A stretch of 64,000 nucleotides of DNA from Rhododendron vialii (GCF_030253575.1 NC_080561.1:38673564-38737563), one strand, 5' to 3'; positions 12,150 to 25,553 are shown, numbered from the stretch's first letter. The notes: generated by a model not told the origin, from the sequence alone. Numbers and translations: made by a program.

Positions 12150-12383
12150 CTCCCTCCGTTCCAAAATGAGTGACATTTTTGGAAAAGTGTGTCATTTTCA
12201 AATGCTTTTATCTTTCAATATGAGTGTTAAAAAATATGCAATATGGATCTTGTTTGATAGATTTTAATTAGTTCTATTAAACAAAGTTTTCAAAATCACA
12301 TAAAACTTCATAAATCGAAAGATATAAGCATTTTAAAATGGCACGGAATTCCAAAAAGGCCACTCATTTTCGAACGGAGGGAG
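12150..12383. mobile_element. Stowaway MITE
   Basis: Terminal inverted repeats ctccctccgttcc and the reverse complement of that sequence, flanked by TA on both sides (12148-12149 and 12384-12385). This is the hallmark of Stowaway elements mobilised by Tc1/mariner transposases. The interior is AT-rich and non-coding. Confidence 0.92.
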
Positions 12384-13161
12384 TATTAAATGTCGAAATC
12401 AATAATCATCTCTAATAATGTACCTAATTTCAAAATTAATAGACGTTAACATTAAGAAGGAAACGAATACAGTAGTGACTTTGTTTGGTTGTCCGAAATA
12501 ATTTTATTTGACAAGTTTGCGTATTTTTTTGTTTTTAGTTTAACAAAAAAATTTATTTTTTGAATAGATGTACTCTACATATATCTAAAAGTAAAAAAAT
12601 TGATAGAAATTTCTTAAAGATGAAAAAACACGGATGGTGAAACAATTAAAAATTTTGGAAAAAAATATTTCTGAGAGAAAAACCAAACAAATTTCGAAGA
12701 GAATATTTCCGAGACGAAAAAACACGACTGTTTTTGCAATAACTTTATTCATTCCCATCCAAACCAATTACTACCTTTTTTTTTTTTTTTTAGTTCGAAT
12801 TCTCCTGTGATTTGCTTTGTCCCAAGAGAATCCAAAACTTAAAAACAGGAAAAAAAAAAAAAAATCATTCAAAAACAAAAATAAATAAACCATTTTGAAG
12901 AAATAAAAATCATACTTAAATAAACCAATATTCCAGCGAGAGCTATCAACGACTCTAGTCATCATCGTCAACCTCTCCCCCACCTAATCTCTGCGTCACC
13001 TAATTTTCCACAATTATTAAGTCTTTTAATTTTGCAATTAGGGTTCTCCGCTACTTAGCCGGGACTACCCGATTTTGATCTTTTCTGCTGAATTATACAG
13101 AAACCCAAGTTGTTAATTCTCTGGTCAGTGGAATTCTACAGCAGGGGAAGAATTCGTTGCA
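12384..13161. other. Intergenic and presumed PAS1 promoter/5' leader
   Basis: AT-rich, with T and A runs at 12777-12792 and 12849-12863. The last 200 bases become less AT-biased and end at the PAS1 start codon. I see no convincing TATA box. Confidence 0.4.
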
Positions 13162-16100
13162 ATGGCTGAAGACCAAGAAACTGAACAAGTGCCTCAGAAG
13201 AAGAAGACCGAATCCGATGACGATAAAAGGTTAGTTCTTTCTGTCTGCCTGTATTCTTTCCCACGGTGTTTTACTGTTCATTTGGTGTTTATGGATAGCA
13301 AAATTCGGTAATTCTACCGTACTACTACAACGGGAGTCATGTTATACGGCATGGAGTGCTGAGCTACTGAGAAGTAAGATACGGCTATAGGAGGAAGATG
13401 TGTGTAACTGAAATGAGAATTTTGGGAGAAATTTGCAGTTCGACTTTGCGAGATAGAATTAGACATGAAAATCTAGATAGAATTAGAAATGAAGATCTTT
13501 GCAGAATGGTAAAGGGTAGCACCACTAAAAGATATGATGAGAGAGTTTAGAACAAGGTGGTTTGGTACATCAGCAGATGCAGTACTCAGGGGCGGGGGCT
13601 CTAGGATTTTTATCCAGCGGTGACAAAATTTTATAATACGTAAGTGACAAAAAAACCTCTACGCAAAAAATAAACTTTAACTTGGCACGATATATTATAC
13701 GCAAAAGGAAAATGTACATATAGATTCCAAAGTTTCACAAAAGGATACTGCAACGTAAAGCTTTTAGTATCTGACAATATCCATCGACGATTCTTCATAT
13801 GTTAAAAACGATAAATGCACATATTGGACTTTCACTAATTTTAGCTCTGCATGAGTGATCCAACGCCGACAATACTTAAAATAATTTAATCTCTATGTAT
13901 TCATCATCCAAATTTAATTGGACTTCACTTTTTTTTAACTCTGCACAAGTGATCCAGTGCCCCACAATACTAAAGAAAATTTAATTCATATGTAAAAAAA
14001 TAATTTTTTTCATTGCATTTTTTGAATGCTAGGGGTTTGCTTGAACCCCCTTATATAGTGGTAAAGCCGCCCTTGGCAGTAGTTAGGAAGAGTGATTTGG
14101 TTAAGGTAGATGGTAGCACCAAGGGGAGGAATAGACCAGAATTTACTTTGATGCTGTAGTTTGAAAGGATCTAGGTTTGTTGATATTACTGAATACGATG
14201 TCTTCAATAGAGCTCAATATAGAAAAGGGATTCATGTAGCTGACCTGAATTGATTGGGACTTGAGGCTTGTTTTGGTGTTATTGGATATTATAAGTTGAA
14301 GGTTTATACAAGTTTATGTATTTGTTTGCGCATTTATGTGCTTGAATCTTCTGGATAAGTAGGAGGAAGAAGCTTGTGCCTGGCGGATTGATGAAAGCTG
14401 TGATCAGGCCTGGTGGGGGTGATTCAAGTCCCGCCGACGGTGATCAGGTAAGCTATTTTCCATTTTTCTGCTGGAATTATATGTTTGATGATTATTTTCG
14501 GTTGATGTGGAGGTTATGTGCGAAACTACTTGGATTTCAAAGATTCAATGATCAAGTTCATACGGATAACAGGATAAGGGAAGTGTTATTCTTCCATAAT
14601 TCTGTGCAGAATTTAGTATCAGAATGGTATTGCGATGGCAATTTTGAAACTACGAAACTCAGTAACTGGAGTTTCATCTTCAAATGGAAGGTTCACGAAC
14701 ACCCACACATCATGCTTGTTGAAAATTCTGCAATTTCTATGTTTATAGATCATTACTTCTTATTTTCCGCTTTGAATTCTTGTGATTGAATATTTTCTTT
14801 TGCATTAGTGAAACAATTTATTGGTGTAATGAAGTGGCTTTATTTGAGGATAGAAGAAAAGAATGTAGTGTTGATTAAGTTGTGTAGTGCTCCTTGTGTT
14901 TTGCAGGTCATATTTCATTGCACGGTTCGGACTCTGGACGGAGTGGTTGTGGAGTCCACAAGATCGGGATTGGGAGGTGGGTGTCTCAATCATAGACTTA
15001 ATATAACAACGTGATTAAGCTAGTTGTAATTCATGGTGGTAGATATCCGAAGATATTGTACTTACGTTGCAGCTTCAGAATTTGGAGGGGCTAAGATACA
15101 GTTATTTGGACTTTGGGGTGGGGGGTGGGGTGTTACTATATTGGATTCACCATTTAGAAGTCAGTGTTTGAATTTGCTTATCCATTTCTGAAGTGAAACG
15201 ATCTTGGATAAACACGTCCCCCTATCTCTCATGTTACAGGCAATGGTACACCGACAAGGCATGTTTTGGGTAAAAGCAAAATGATATTGGGACTGCTAGA
15301 AGGAATTCCCACAATGCAGAAGGGTGAAATTGCAATGGTAGAGTTTTTTCCTCCTTTTCTTGGCAAAATTGCTTGTTATTTAGGATGCAAACAGTTTGGA
15401 TAAAAATATAACTGCATTCCTTGTCTAGTTCATTTTCGGTGATGGGTTATACTGCCCTGCAACTTTTGAAGTCCCATACTTAGTTAGACATGTGCTGATG
15501 GAGATTTTGAGACTAGAGGCTGTGATGATTGCTCATCAACTCCCACTGACCAAGGGAACATCTGAGGCCAAAATCATTTCTTTCTGGAATGGAACAAAAA
15601 AGCAGAGGAACACAATTCTTTCATAATCACCATAGCAGTTTTGTATAAGTTTTTTCCATAGAAAAACTGCTATAGTAAATTCTTAACTAATTAAATCCTT
15701 GTATTTTCAACATGTGCTTTCAGACACAGTTAGGTCAAAGGGACTAAATTCAGGAATAATGCATATGTTCCATGGGATCTCTCAATGCAGATTTTAACTT
15801 TTCACTGGTACCTGTTGTTTCAGTTCAAGATGAAACCTGAACTGCACTATGGCGAGGAGGATTGTCCCCTTTCAGTTTCTGACAGCTTTCCAGTGGATGC
15901 TGAACTTCATTTTGAGATTGAGATGATTGATTTTTCTAAAGTCAAGGCAAGACTGTTGTCTTCTTATTTTCGTCTTAACAGTAGAATTTCAATCTTTTAA
16001 TGACCATAAACCACCCTTATGTATCTAAACCTAAAGGCTGATGGCTGGGATCCCCAATTCTGTTTATCGACGATTTTATGACGATAAAGCAGGACATTTC

Positions 16101-19100
16101 TTGCTTCAAGTGGAGTTTCTTCTGCTATTATGTGTTTTTTCTCCTCAATTACGCTTGCTTAGAAAGTGTCTTGTCGTCCTCCGGTTGGTTCAGTTTCATT
16201 ACATTTTTCTTATTGCTTTTGCATGTGAAGGTTAAACTTCACTGGGACTTATTTGCATGTTGGGTTTACCTTTGTTGTCATGCTTGAGAGTGCACAATGA
16301 GCTTAGCTTGTGAGATGAACTCATAAAAATTTCACTCTGTAATCGTTTACTGCATAAACTCTTTCTGGTTTTTAGAGGAGCACAGTTTGCTTTCTTAAAT
16401 ATTTTAATCAAAGATTTTCATCTTTGTGCTAATCTTCATAACTAGAGTCTGATTATGTACGACCATGTATTTATAGCCCTTCTGTTGAAAGACTGCACAC
16501 AACTATCCTCACCCATTGGTTCCTTCCCTTTACAGAGTCATGGAATTTTATTAGAGTATGTTTTTAGCTCATTTTGTAATTCATGTTTTCTCAGGTCATC
16601 AGTGAAGATCTGGGAGTTGTGAAGAAGGTAATATGATGCTTTATTCAATTTCCTAACTTAGGGGTGAAGAAAGTTGTTATAGGTATGTGAGATCTACATA
16701 GTTGAAATATTTATTTGTTGGATGATTAAATAATTCAGCATGGGACTTCCCTAAGATAATACAGTATGGGTAAACTAAAGTGAAGAGTCTATGGGTTATT
16801 ACTTAAGGAAAATCAACTCAATTGTTTGTCTGCTAGATCTGGATGTTAAATAAAACTTTTAGGTTTTCTGTGACATAGGCCTGTTTTGGGGCACTGTTGC
16901 CACTTGCATGCGTGTCTTGGTTTCTTCTCTCTATCTATCTCTGTATTCCCCTCACTCATATTGATTGGGCTGGGAGTGGTTTTGATGATGCCTTTGGGAT
17001 TTTAGTATCCATCTTCCTGGACGCATTTTTTATTCTCACTATTCCTAAACTTCACTTCTTATTTCCTTTTAGAAGCTTTGAAATGCATATGGTAATCAAA
17101 TCAGCTGCATTTGTAAACAGATAGATTGTTGAGAACGTGCTAATGAATTGGAGATCGTGTTAGAGTGATTTATGGCCTAAATTCAAAATGATATTGGTTC
17201 ACTGTTTCATTTTCAGTGTTGTACGGTAAACATATCTCCATTCATTTGGATAGGTAACAGATGAAGGGCAGGGTTGGGAATCACCGAGAGAACCTTATGA
17301 AGTAAAAGCTTGGTAGAAACGCTTTCTTTCCCCATATCCTTTTTACATTTTTCACTGGTTGTATTTGACCTCGTCGACAATGTTGGATTCCACCATATAT
17401 TATTGAGCTTTTAATTATTTATTTTGGTTTCCAGGATTTCTGCAAAGGCAGGGGATGAGAAATTGATTCTGTCACATACTCAAGGAGAACCGGTTTGCTT
17501 TACTTTTGGAAACTCTGAGGTTGGTTCTGTTTCTTCTATATTTCTTCCTTTTACTGCATTACTGGCCCACTTAATCTGCTTCCACAAAGGAGTCTCTTCC
17601 TAATTCCTCGGAGAGCAAAATTAAATTTGTGGACGGTCATAGTTAAGCAAGTTTATTTATGTGGGACCCGTGGAGTATACACACTTACCTTCGATTAACC
17701 ATTGCCTTCATTGGTGCATGGTAGGTACCGAAAGGTCTTGAGATGGGAATTGGAACAATGTCACGTGGAGAGAAGGCTGTAATTTACGTTTCCAAGCATT
17801 ACTTAACCAAGTCCCCTTTCATGCCTATGGTAGATGGTCTTGAAGAAGTTCATTTTGAAGTGGAGCTGGTTCATTTTATTCAGGTTAGACCCAATTTTGG
17901 GCTGTATGAAGTTCTTAGTTGATTCTGGTTCATTTATTTCTATTAGTTCGGCTAACTATGTGTACTTGTACGGTGAGCTTATTTTCATTTATCTTGTATG
18001 AGTAATTTTTCAGATGATAAAAAAGCATTTTACATGCCATAGTTGCTTTTTACTTGTTGGTTCATGAGAGAGAAGAAAGAAGTTTCTTCTTTATTCAAAT
18101 GGGGCACTTGAACCATAGCAATACCAGATCAGGTGCTCCTTTTAGAATGCAACTAAACATTCAATTTGTTGCATTTCTCTTGGTTTATTAGGTAATGAAA
18201 ATGAGCATACAAGAAAATATGCACAAGAAGGTGAATTTGACTAGAAATGATTCACAAACCAATGGTCTCATGGGGTTCAATCTTTCTAGAAGTTGACGTG
18301 TGTGTGTTTGTGTGGTGGCTGTGTGGTTCTCTAGGAATTTGTTTTCGATCTCGATAAGATGTGGACATTTTGGCATCAGCTAAGAAAGAAAGATAAGGGA
18401 AGACATATTCCAAGGGAATGAATGTGGTCTTAATAGTTCATCAATGACTAATATGAATGTGGGTTTTCATGTTGTGATATTCTTTGAGTAACTTGCAATC
18501 ATGACTACACAAAAGTTTTGTTTGTCATCTGTTGATCATACTTAGATGAGACGAGTAGTCATTTTTTCGAAACGCATATTATCTTCAAGCTTGGTCATCA
18601 TATATATGGTGCCTCTGTCTCTACATTCTAATGTCCAAACTGATGGTGCTCTTTGCTTCTCCTATGTGGTGTTGCTAAGACGATTTTATCAGTGGGCTTA
18701 TACCATATGCTTCTGTGTTCTGTAATAAGCTACACAATAGCTTAAGCAAGCCTTTGCTAATGATCAATTTGGTTATAGTTATGCAACACACTATGTCTGT
18801 GACTCTAGCTCTACCGATGGCTTACTCCTTATCACTGTAGTGGCACTGCTTAGGCTTGCTAGGGCATTCCTGACTTCTACTCGTTCTCCCTTTTACTGCA
18901 CTTCACCGCACTTGAAAGAGTGATCCATTTATATGTCCATATACTTCCTGCCCCCTTTATTCACTGTCTTTTTAATTGAGATTCAAGTTTCTCTTATTGA
19001 CATTTACCTGGTTGCTCTCATTCACAGGTGCGGGATATGCTTGGAGATGGGCGTCTAATAAAACGGCGTGTCCGTGATGGAAGAGGTTTCAATTATACTT

Positions 19101-22100
19101 TTAAGCTTAAACTTGACTATTATGTGGATAGTGTAAGTAAGTAGAACTTAGAAAAAGGTTAAACCCCTAAAGAAGAATGTGACACGACTCCGTACTTGTT
19201 CAGGCATGATTATTGTTCTTATGATTATAATGTAATAGTAATTGGGTTTAATTAGACATGGTTCTGACTGTTAACTATTAAGCGTTTCCAATACCCATTT
19301 CAAAATGTGGGTTATTTTGGAATACCACTTAAGTTATTGGTTAAGTATGATCATTTTATGAAGTTGTGCACCAAAGACAGTTTTTTGGCTTTCTGTTTCG
19401 TTATAATACTATTGGGCCATGCCAGGCACCTGGTTTCATGCCAATTGCCATAGTAATACTTGCTTCTCAATGCTCTGGGTGTTCAATGTAGTGGGCAGTT
19501 GATATTAGTGTTCTAAAACAAGGAATTAATCGGCGATTAATAGCCTATTAATTGCTGGCAGGGCCTATCCGATTAGGTCCGACTAATGATTAATTGCCGA
19601 TTACTAATAAATATGCACCTATTAATCCAATTAACCGCTCGAAGGTGGCCGACCGCCCGACTAATGCCTAGTGACTTTTAGAACATTGGTTGATATAGTT
19701 TGTCTTGAACCATATCCTCATGTTCACGTCTCAACATGATTTTAGATTCATATTGTAAAAGAAAACTGGATTTGAAAAGATTAAATGGTTTGTTTGCGAT
19801 GCACTAGGCATGAACTTGTTGAAAACTTTATTGTCATTGTGCCGCTTCCAGATGTTATTGTGCTGTTTTACTTTTACCCACGACCAAAAGAGAGGCTAGA
19901 ATAAGTTAAATAATAACTTAGGGGCGATGGAAATTGAGAGCAGGCTAGTCAAAAGTTTCGTTTCATACTGTCGATGATATTCTCTATAGCATTTTCTTGT
20001 TTTAAAAATTTTGTATAACGTATAACCACAAGTTCACTGACATCAAGGAACTGACTTTGGAGGCTTTTTTTTTGTTTATTTATGGTACATGAAGATAATG
20101 TACAAAAAGTATATCTCAGTCAATAATTTCCCTTCTTTTTGTTTATTGGTCAACGAAAGCACGTCTTGTGGACCAACTTAATTCAATTACGATATCGCTT
20201 GTCTGTAAGTGACCGCTTCTGGCAGGCAATATATGCTTACCATTACTGAGCTATAAAATATGTACCAAAACTTCCATTAGTTTTTTCCACCTTCTCTTGA
20301 TTAATTATATCTGGGTACTTGATTCCTAATGCTTTTCATTCTCTGAAATTATAGGTGATTTTCCTATGGATTGCCCTCTTCATGACAGTCTATTGCGCGT
20401 CCATTACAAGGGTATGCTTCTTAATGAAGGAAAGACTGTATTCTATGATACAAGAGTCGATAACGATGGCCAGCCTTTGGAATTCAGTTCTGGAGAAGGG
20501 CTTGTAAGTTGTACATTTTGTGAAGGAAAATGAATTGTGCTTGTGATTTCATGGTTATGGTCGAAATTAGAGCTGATTAATTTGTCAGACTAAAAGTGGT
20601 GAAGCAACATGAACCAGTGGCAGATCTCTGTGTTGATAATAGAGTACCAAGTTTTGATTATAAATCTTGAAAATATCCACCTTTTTTTGTTGTGGTAATT
20701 CTTGTTTTCTTTTTTTGTTGTTAGAGTATATCCAAATTTCTACCTTTTCAGACAGAGAAAGTTGATTGCAGACTCATGTCGTTTTTTGTGTGTGTGTGTG
20801 TGTTGTGGGGGGGGGGGGGGGGGGGGGGGGGGGTTGTGTTCAGACAGAGAAAGTTGATTGCAGACTCATGTTGTTTTTTTTTGTGTGTGTGTGTGTGTTG
20901 TGGGGGGGGGGGGGGGGGGGGGGGGGTGTGTGTGGGGGCGGGTTGGGTTGGTGTGGTGTGGGCAAAGAGTTCTTCTAGACCTAATGTTGGAGGGACTTTT
21001 CCTTTGTGTGATAGGTGCCTGAAGGACTTGAGATGTGTGTTCGTTTGATGTTGCCCGGAGAGATATCTCTTGTGACGTGCCCTCCTGATTATGCGTATGA
21101 CAAATTTGCAAGGTTAACATTTCCAATCTAGTTTTTCCTTATATTCTGTCCAGGTGTTGCATGTATAAGTTGTGGGTTCATGAAGTAGACTGCATGATGA
21201 TACCTATCACCTTCACCTTCACCTTGACCGCCGCCATCATTTGTCTTTTTATTATTATTTTTCCATCATCTTCATTGTTGCTTAACTAATTCCACGATAT
21301 GTTCTTGTTTCTTTTTGAATGACAGGCCTGCCATTGTTCCAGAAGGTGCTCATGTTCAATGGGAGATAGAACTTCTTGGTTTTGAGATGCCTAAGGTAGT
21401 CTTACTAATCCTGATTGAGTTTGCCAGGAGAAAATGGCTAAAAACAATACTGTGGGTTTCAAGTTTAAGATCTTTTAATAGCTGGCAATGGTGCTTGTAT
21501 TCTGTAGCTATTAGAATTGTTCGGAAAAAAACTTTCCAATTTAGTTAGATAACTGTAAGCTAATTGTGTTGTTGGTTCATCGGTTGTATGCTTCATCTGT
21601 GATTAAGAGCGCATAACTCACTATCGAACTTAGATCTAAGTCGTGTTCTGAAGTTACTTGATTTCTCTTATCTCAGTCATATGGCTTTTGCTGATCACAT
21701 CTCCAACTTATGGGGATCTTAACAATCATATTGCTGTGTTCTTAGTCCATTATCGTGGTTGCTAGATTTGGTACAGCTCGTGTTTCCTATCATAGAGTGA
21801 TGATACTCATGTTTGTGCAAAAGAGAAACACTAAGGAATATCTTTCCGCAACTGTCAGACCAAGTTTAATTGACGTGGGATGATATGAGATTTTCATGCC
21901 TCAAATTTATTGAGCTGTTCAAGTTTTCTACGTGGATTGGAAGGAAAGGTCTTGATTTTTATTTAATATTGCGGGGTTGCTCTTGCAATTCCATATTAGG
22001 TTTATCGTCATCAGAAACTACATGGTTTTCTAAATACCTTAGTCTCTTGCCTTCAGATTTTCTTTGGCTCTTAAGTATTTGAAACTTTTATACAGGAGAA

Positions 22101-24990
22101 TCTTCACACACAAAAAAAAAAAAAAAAAAAAGAGAGAAAGAGAGAAAAAGTTCTTTAAATTTACAACCAGGAAAAAAGAAACTATTGCTAGTGTTTCTTC
22201 TCTAGCCTTGTAAATTTTTTATTGCTCTCGTTGTTCTTTAGAAACTATAGATTTCCCCCCCTTCTACATGTTGTTTGGCTGTTAAGTTCCCTTGAAAGTA
22301 TGCTTTAAGAAAGAGTTATGGGTTTTGAAGTTTCTGGCTGTTTTAACCATATGGTACTTAAATATGTTGCCGGTCCCCTTATTTGTTTAATCATCTCTTT
22401 TTGGATTGTAATGAAGGGCCAAAGTTGAATTCCCCCCGATAGGACACATCTAGTCTTGTTGTCTTTTCATGTGGTTCTCTTGATGCAGTTATTGTCTTTT
22501 AATATTGCAATTGTAGATATTCATTTTGCACTACGGACATCCTCTTCTCCGTTTTTTAACATCAGCGCACCAAACTACGTGGTTGTGTGTAATCTAATTC
22601 TTGTTGCAGGACTGGGAAGGTTTCAACTTCAGAGAGATAATGGCGGACGTTGAGAAGATCAAAGGCACGGTAACTGGCCACTACCGATAATAAAACCTTA
22701 GACACTGTTTTATATTAGTGCTTTTCCGATTGTCTTTTTACAAATGTCCTATTACCTGAGGAAAATTTATTGTGCAATTGTTCTTGTGTTTGAGAGAGAG
22801 AGAGCAACTACAATTGCCATTTTCATGTAAATTTTTTTTTTGGAGAGAGAGCGCAATTACAATTGCCATTTTCATGTAATTTTTTTTTTTTTGGAGAGAG
22901 CGCAATTACAATTGCCATTTTCATGTAATTTTTGCCCCATGGTTGGGGATTGGCTTAATGTAGTCCACCACATCCAGTGCAGTAGTCTTTCTAACCTGGC
23001 ACCATCTAGTAGGTTTATGTTATGCATCCATGAGCGACTCATCTATATTGGTTAGATTGGAATCTCATCAACCTGTTGTTTCCATTTCCAGGGGAACAGG
23101 CTCTTCAAAGAAGGAAAGTATGAACTTGCCAGGGCAAAGTATGAGAAGGCAAGTATTAACTTCTTTTTCCTCATTTTCACCGTTTCTTTCTTTTGTTGGG
23201 CAGCTGTCTGTTCTATCTAATGATTATTGGTGCAGTTGGGATTGTACATTTGTTTTTGTGCGAACTGTTCCCTAAGCAAAATACTGTGGTCCTTATATTG
23301 TAAAAGTTGGAAGTTCTTTTGATCGGCAGTTATGAAAGTAGGAAGTTTGTTCACATACTATTTTATTTACGCTGTAATCCCACGGCTCTTAGCAACTTGA
23401 GGTATCCAGGGCTCAATAAGCAGCTAGAGATTGCTAACTGAAGTTTGTATTGTTTGTGTTGGAGATGTTTCATTGGAAACCATTTGCCTAAAGGCATGCG
23501 GTTTGATGTTCCAGTTGCTACTCCTGGAGGGGCACAAGGGTCCGTGTCGATAGATGTGGATTTCTTTGTGGCTATTGCTTTTCGACTGATCTGTCTGTTC
23601 CCAACTGAATTGATTTGAGATTTCTATTAAATGAGAATAGCTCAAATTTAGATCTGACAGTCTACATTTGAATTCCGATGCTGATATGAGAGCCTTACCC
23701 TAGATCGGAATGACTATGTGATAGGAGTGATTTGAAATCCTTAATGTAAGGTATTTTCACAGGCCGCTATAGCTAAACATTTTATATCTGGGGAAATTGA
23801 ATGTTTTATTCTGTTTGAAACTAACATCCATCCCAATGGAATCTAAGACAATTTTCTTATTTACACGACCTTCTATAGGTTCCTGAAAATCTGTTGCTTG
23901 TAAAATGACGATGCAGATTCCTCTTTTGGAATTAGGTGCAACTGAGGTTGCCCGGGGATAAAACTGTGTTAATTTCTGTACAGGTTCTTCGGGAATTTAA
24001 TCATGTTCATCCACAAGATGATGACGAAGGGAAAGAGTTCGCAGATACAAGAGTAAGTGTATTTGTAAAGTGAGATACTATTTCACATTCTCTTACTATT
24101 AACAACGTTTCTTAATGTCGAATAGAATCTTTTTCCTTTGATTAATTGACCTTTGTTCTTTTGAATGGGTGAAGAATCTATTACACCTAAATGTGGCTGC
24201 ATGCTATCTCAAGATGGGAGAATGCAGAAAGTCCATTGAAGCATGCAATAAGGTAGAGTAATTCTGACAAAATTATAATCACCTGCTCTGTTCGATTCAC
24301 TACAAGAGGGATTTCCTCATGTTCGTTTTTGCTTGAGATGTGCATTCTATGAGTGCAGTGATATGGTCTTACGTTGAACTTCACGAATGATAAACAGTGG
24401 ACAATTGGACTATTTCTCTTATACCTTCTATTAGATAATAGTTACCAAATGAACATGCACAACCAGCATATAAGGAACATTTGGTTCACTCCTTTTTTTT
24501 TTTTCAATCAAAGAATGAAACTTCCTAGTGACATGAGATATTAGTCCACATTTTTGTCCGGTCATCAGTATATGAAAAAAAGTAAGCAGTTGCAGTTGCC
24601 AAGCTATATTTCTGAACATGGATTTTGATATACGTTTCGAATGGAATATTTGACAGGTATTAGATGGAAATCCTGTTCATGTTAAAGCTCTTTATCGTCG
24701 TGGAATGGCCTACATGTCAGCCGGAGATTTTGAGGAAGCAAGGAATGATTTTAACAAGGTAACATCATTTTAGTGCTGATGGTTTAATAGCGAATTGGGT
24801 GGATACCAAACATGGTTCTAAGTTGATTCTGGGTGATCATAGATGATGAGCATTGACAAGTCATCTGAGCCAAATGCTAAGGCGGCACTTCTGAAACTGA
24901 AACAAAAAGAACAGGTAGGGTTCCACCACACTGGATTTTCACTTCTCCATTTAGGATGAGGTGGAAGAACTTTGTGAATATCACCTCATA

Positions 24991-25027
<37 letters not shown>

Positions 25028-25339
25028 CTAAATAGGAATTCTTATTGGACTTCACCTGACAAACAGGAAATTGAGAGGAAGGCCCGGAAACAGTTTAAAG
25101 GACTGTTTGACAAGAGGCCAGGGGAAATTGCTGAAGTTGGAGCGATTGACAAGGAAGAAGATGAGGTTTCGGGAGAAAATCATGAGAGTGGTGATTCAAA
25201 GGATCTAGATGGGGATAACGAGGAAGATCACGTGGCTGCAGATGCTCCACCTCCTCGAAGGAGTTTCTTCTCCCATTTGTGGCCCACTGGTAGAAGAGTA
25301 TTCAGAGCGATCGGGGTTGAACGATGTTCAATCCTATGA
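13162..25339 (+). CDS. PAS1: PASTICCINO1-type FKBP immunophilin (20 coding exons, 621 aa)
   Basis: Exons: 13162-13229, 14363-14447, 14907-14976, 15240-15337, 15824-15946, 16595-16627, 17254-17312, 17435-17519, 17725-17883, 19028-19085, 20355-20503, 21015-21112, 21326-21395, 22610-22669, 23092-23148, 23984-24052, 24175-24252, 24657-24758, 24843-24914, 25067-25339. All phases agree. The protein has three FKBP domains (about residues 52-148, 160-262 and 283-385), TPR repeats (about 400-520, with GNRLFKEGKYELARAKYEK and ALYRRGMAY) and an acidic tail. Phrases such as ARKQFKGLFDKRPGEI match Arabidopsis PAS1 (FKBP72, 635 aa). In Arabidopsis PAS1 restrains cell division and works with the ER very-long-chain fatty-acid elongase. 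Two introns (after exons 5 and 15) use GC donors. The C-terminus is RCSIL, a CaaX-like ending, where the Arabidopsis protein as I recall it ends in a hydrophobic anchor. Large introns carry mobile elements. Confidence 0.96.
13310..14290 (+). mobile_element. LINE 3' relic in PAS1 intron 1, split by an hAT element
   Basis: Translated pieces resemble the C-terminal part of plant LINE reverse-transcriptase proteins: a MLYGMECW-like phrase near 13338, and the terminal phrase KGIHVAD near 14225-14245 followed by the usual ttgattgggacttgaggct tail. It is degraded by stops. The hAT element at 13587-14075 interrupts it. Confidence 0.65.
13587..14075. mobile_element. Non-autonomous hAT element nested in the LINE relic
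   Basis: The ends caggggcgg and ccgcccttg are imperfect terminal inverted repeats. They are flanked by 8-bp target duplications gcagtact (13579-13586) and gcagtagt (14076-14083), with one mismatch. No transposase is encoded. Confidence 0.8.
19509..19685. mobile_element. Short hAT-like MITE in PAS1 intron 10
   Basis: Perfect 10-bp inverted ends tgttctaaaa and ttttagaaca enclose a segment rich in attaatcggcgattaat-type repeats, a sequence seen widely in plant genomes. Similar flanks (gttgatattag and gttgatatag) suggest an old target duplication. Confidence 0.65.
20749..20935 (+). repeat. 92-bp tandem duplication with 27- and 25-base G tracts (PAS1 intron 11)
   Basis: The unit starts cagacagagaaagttgattg (20749 and 20841), runs through a TG dinucleotide tract and ends in a pure G run (about 20807-20833 and 20902-20926). 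The G runs lie on the coding strand and could form G-quadruplexes, but runs of this length are also error-prone in assemblies. Confidence 0.85.
22797..22936 (+). repeat. Three tandem copies of a ~50-bp unit (PAS1 intron 14)
   Basis: Each unit contains gcaattacaattgccatttt, then catgtaa, a T run and gagagag. The first copy has gcaactacaattgcc. The copies differ mainly in T-run length, consistent with recent expansion. Confidence 0.85.
24991..25024 (+). repeat. (GT)n microsatellite (PAS1 last intron)
   Basis: Uninterrupted TG/GT dinucleotides about 45 bases before the acceptor of the last exon. Confidence 0.85.
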
Positions 25340-25508
25340 GTAGTATATGATAGATTATGTCGGAAACGAACGCTCCTAACACTTGAAATTAGCTGCTGAT
25401 AAAAGAACACTTGAAATTAGCCAATTGTTTTGATTTAGACTAATCTGTGGTGTTTAAATCAGATTAATTTGTCAAGGAGAAGCCCTTCAAGGATACAGAA
25501 CACACACT

Positions 25509-25509
<1 letters not shown>

Positions 25510-25553
<44 letters not shown>

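Noticed and set aside
15824..15946. Alternative GT donor at tctaaa|gtcaag for PAS1 exon 5
   Set aside because: It would delete two residues that align in length with Arabidopsis PAS1; the GC donor AAG|GCAAGA keeps them.
20766..21048. Gly- and Val-rich ORFs
   Set aside because: Translation of TG and poly(G) tracts inside a PAS1 intron.
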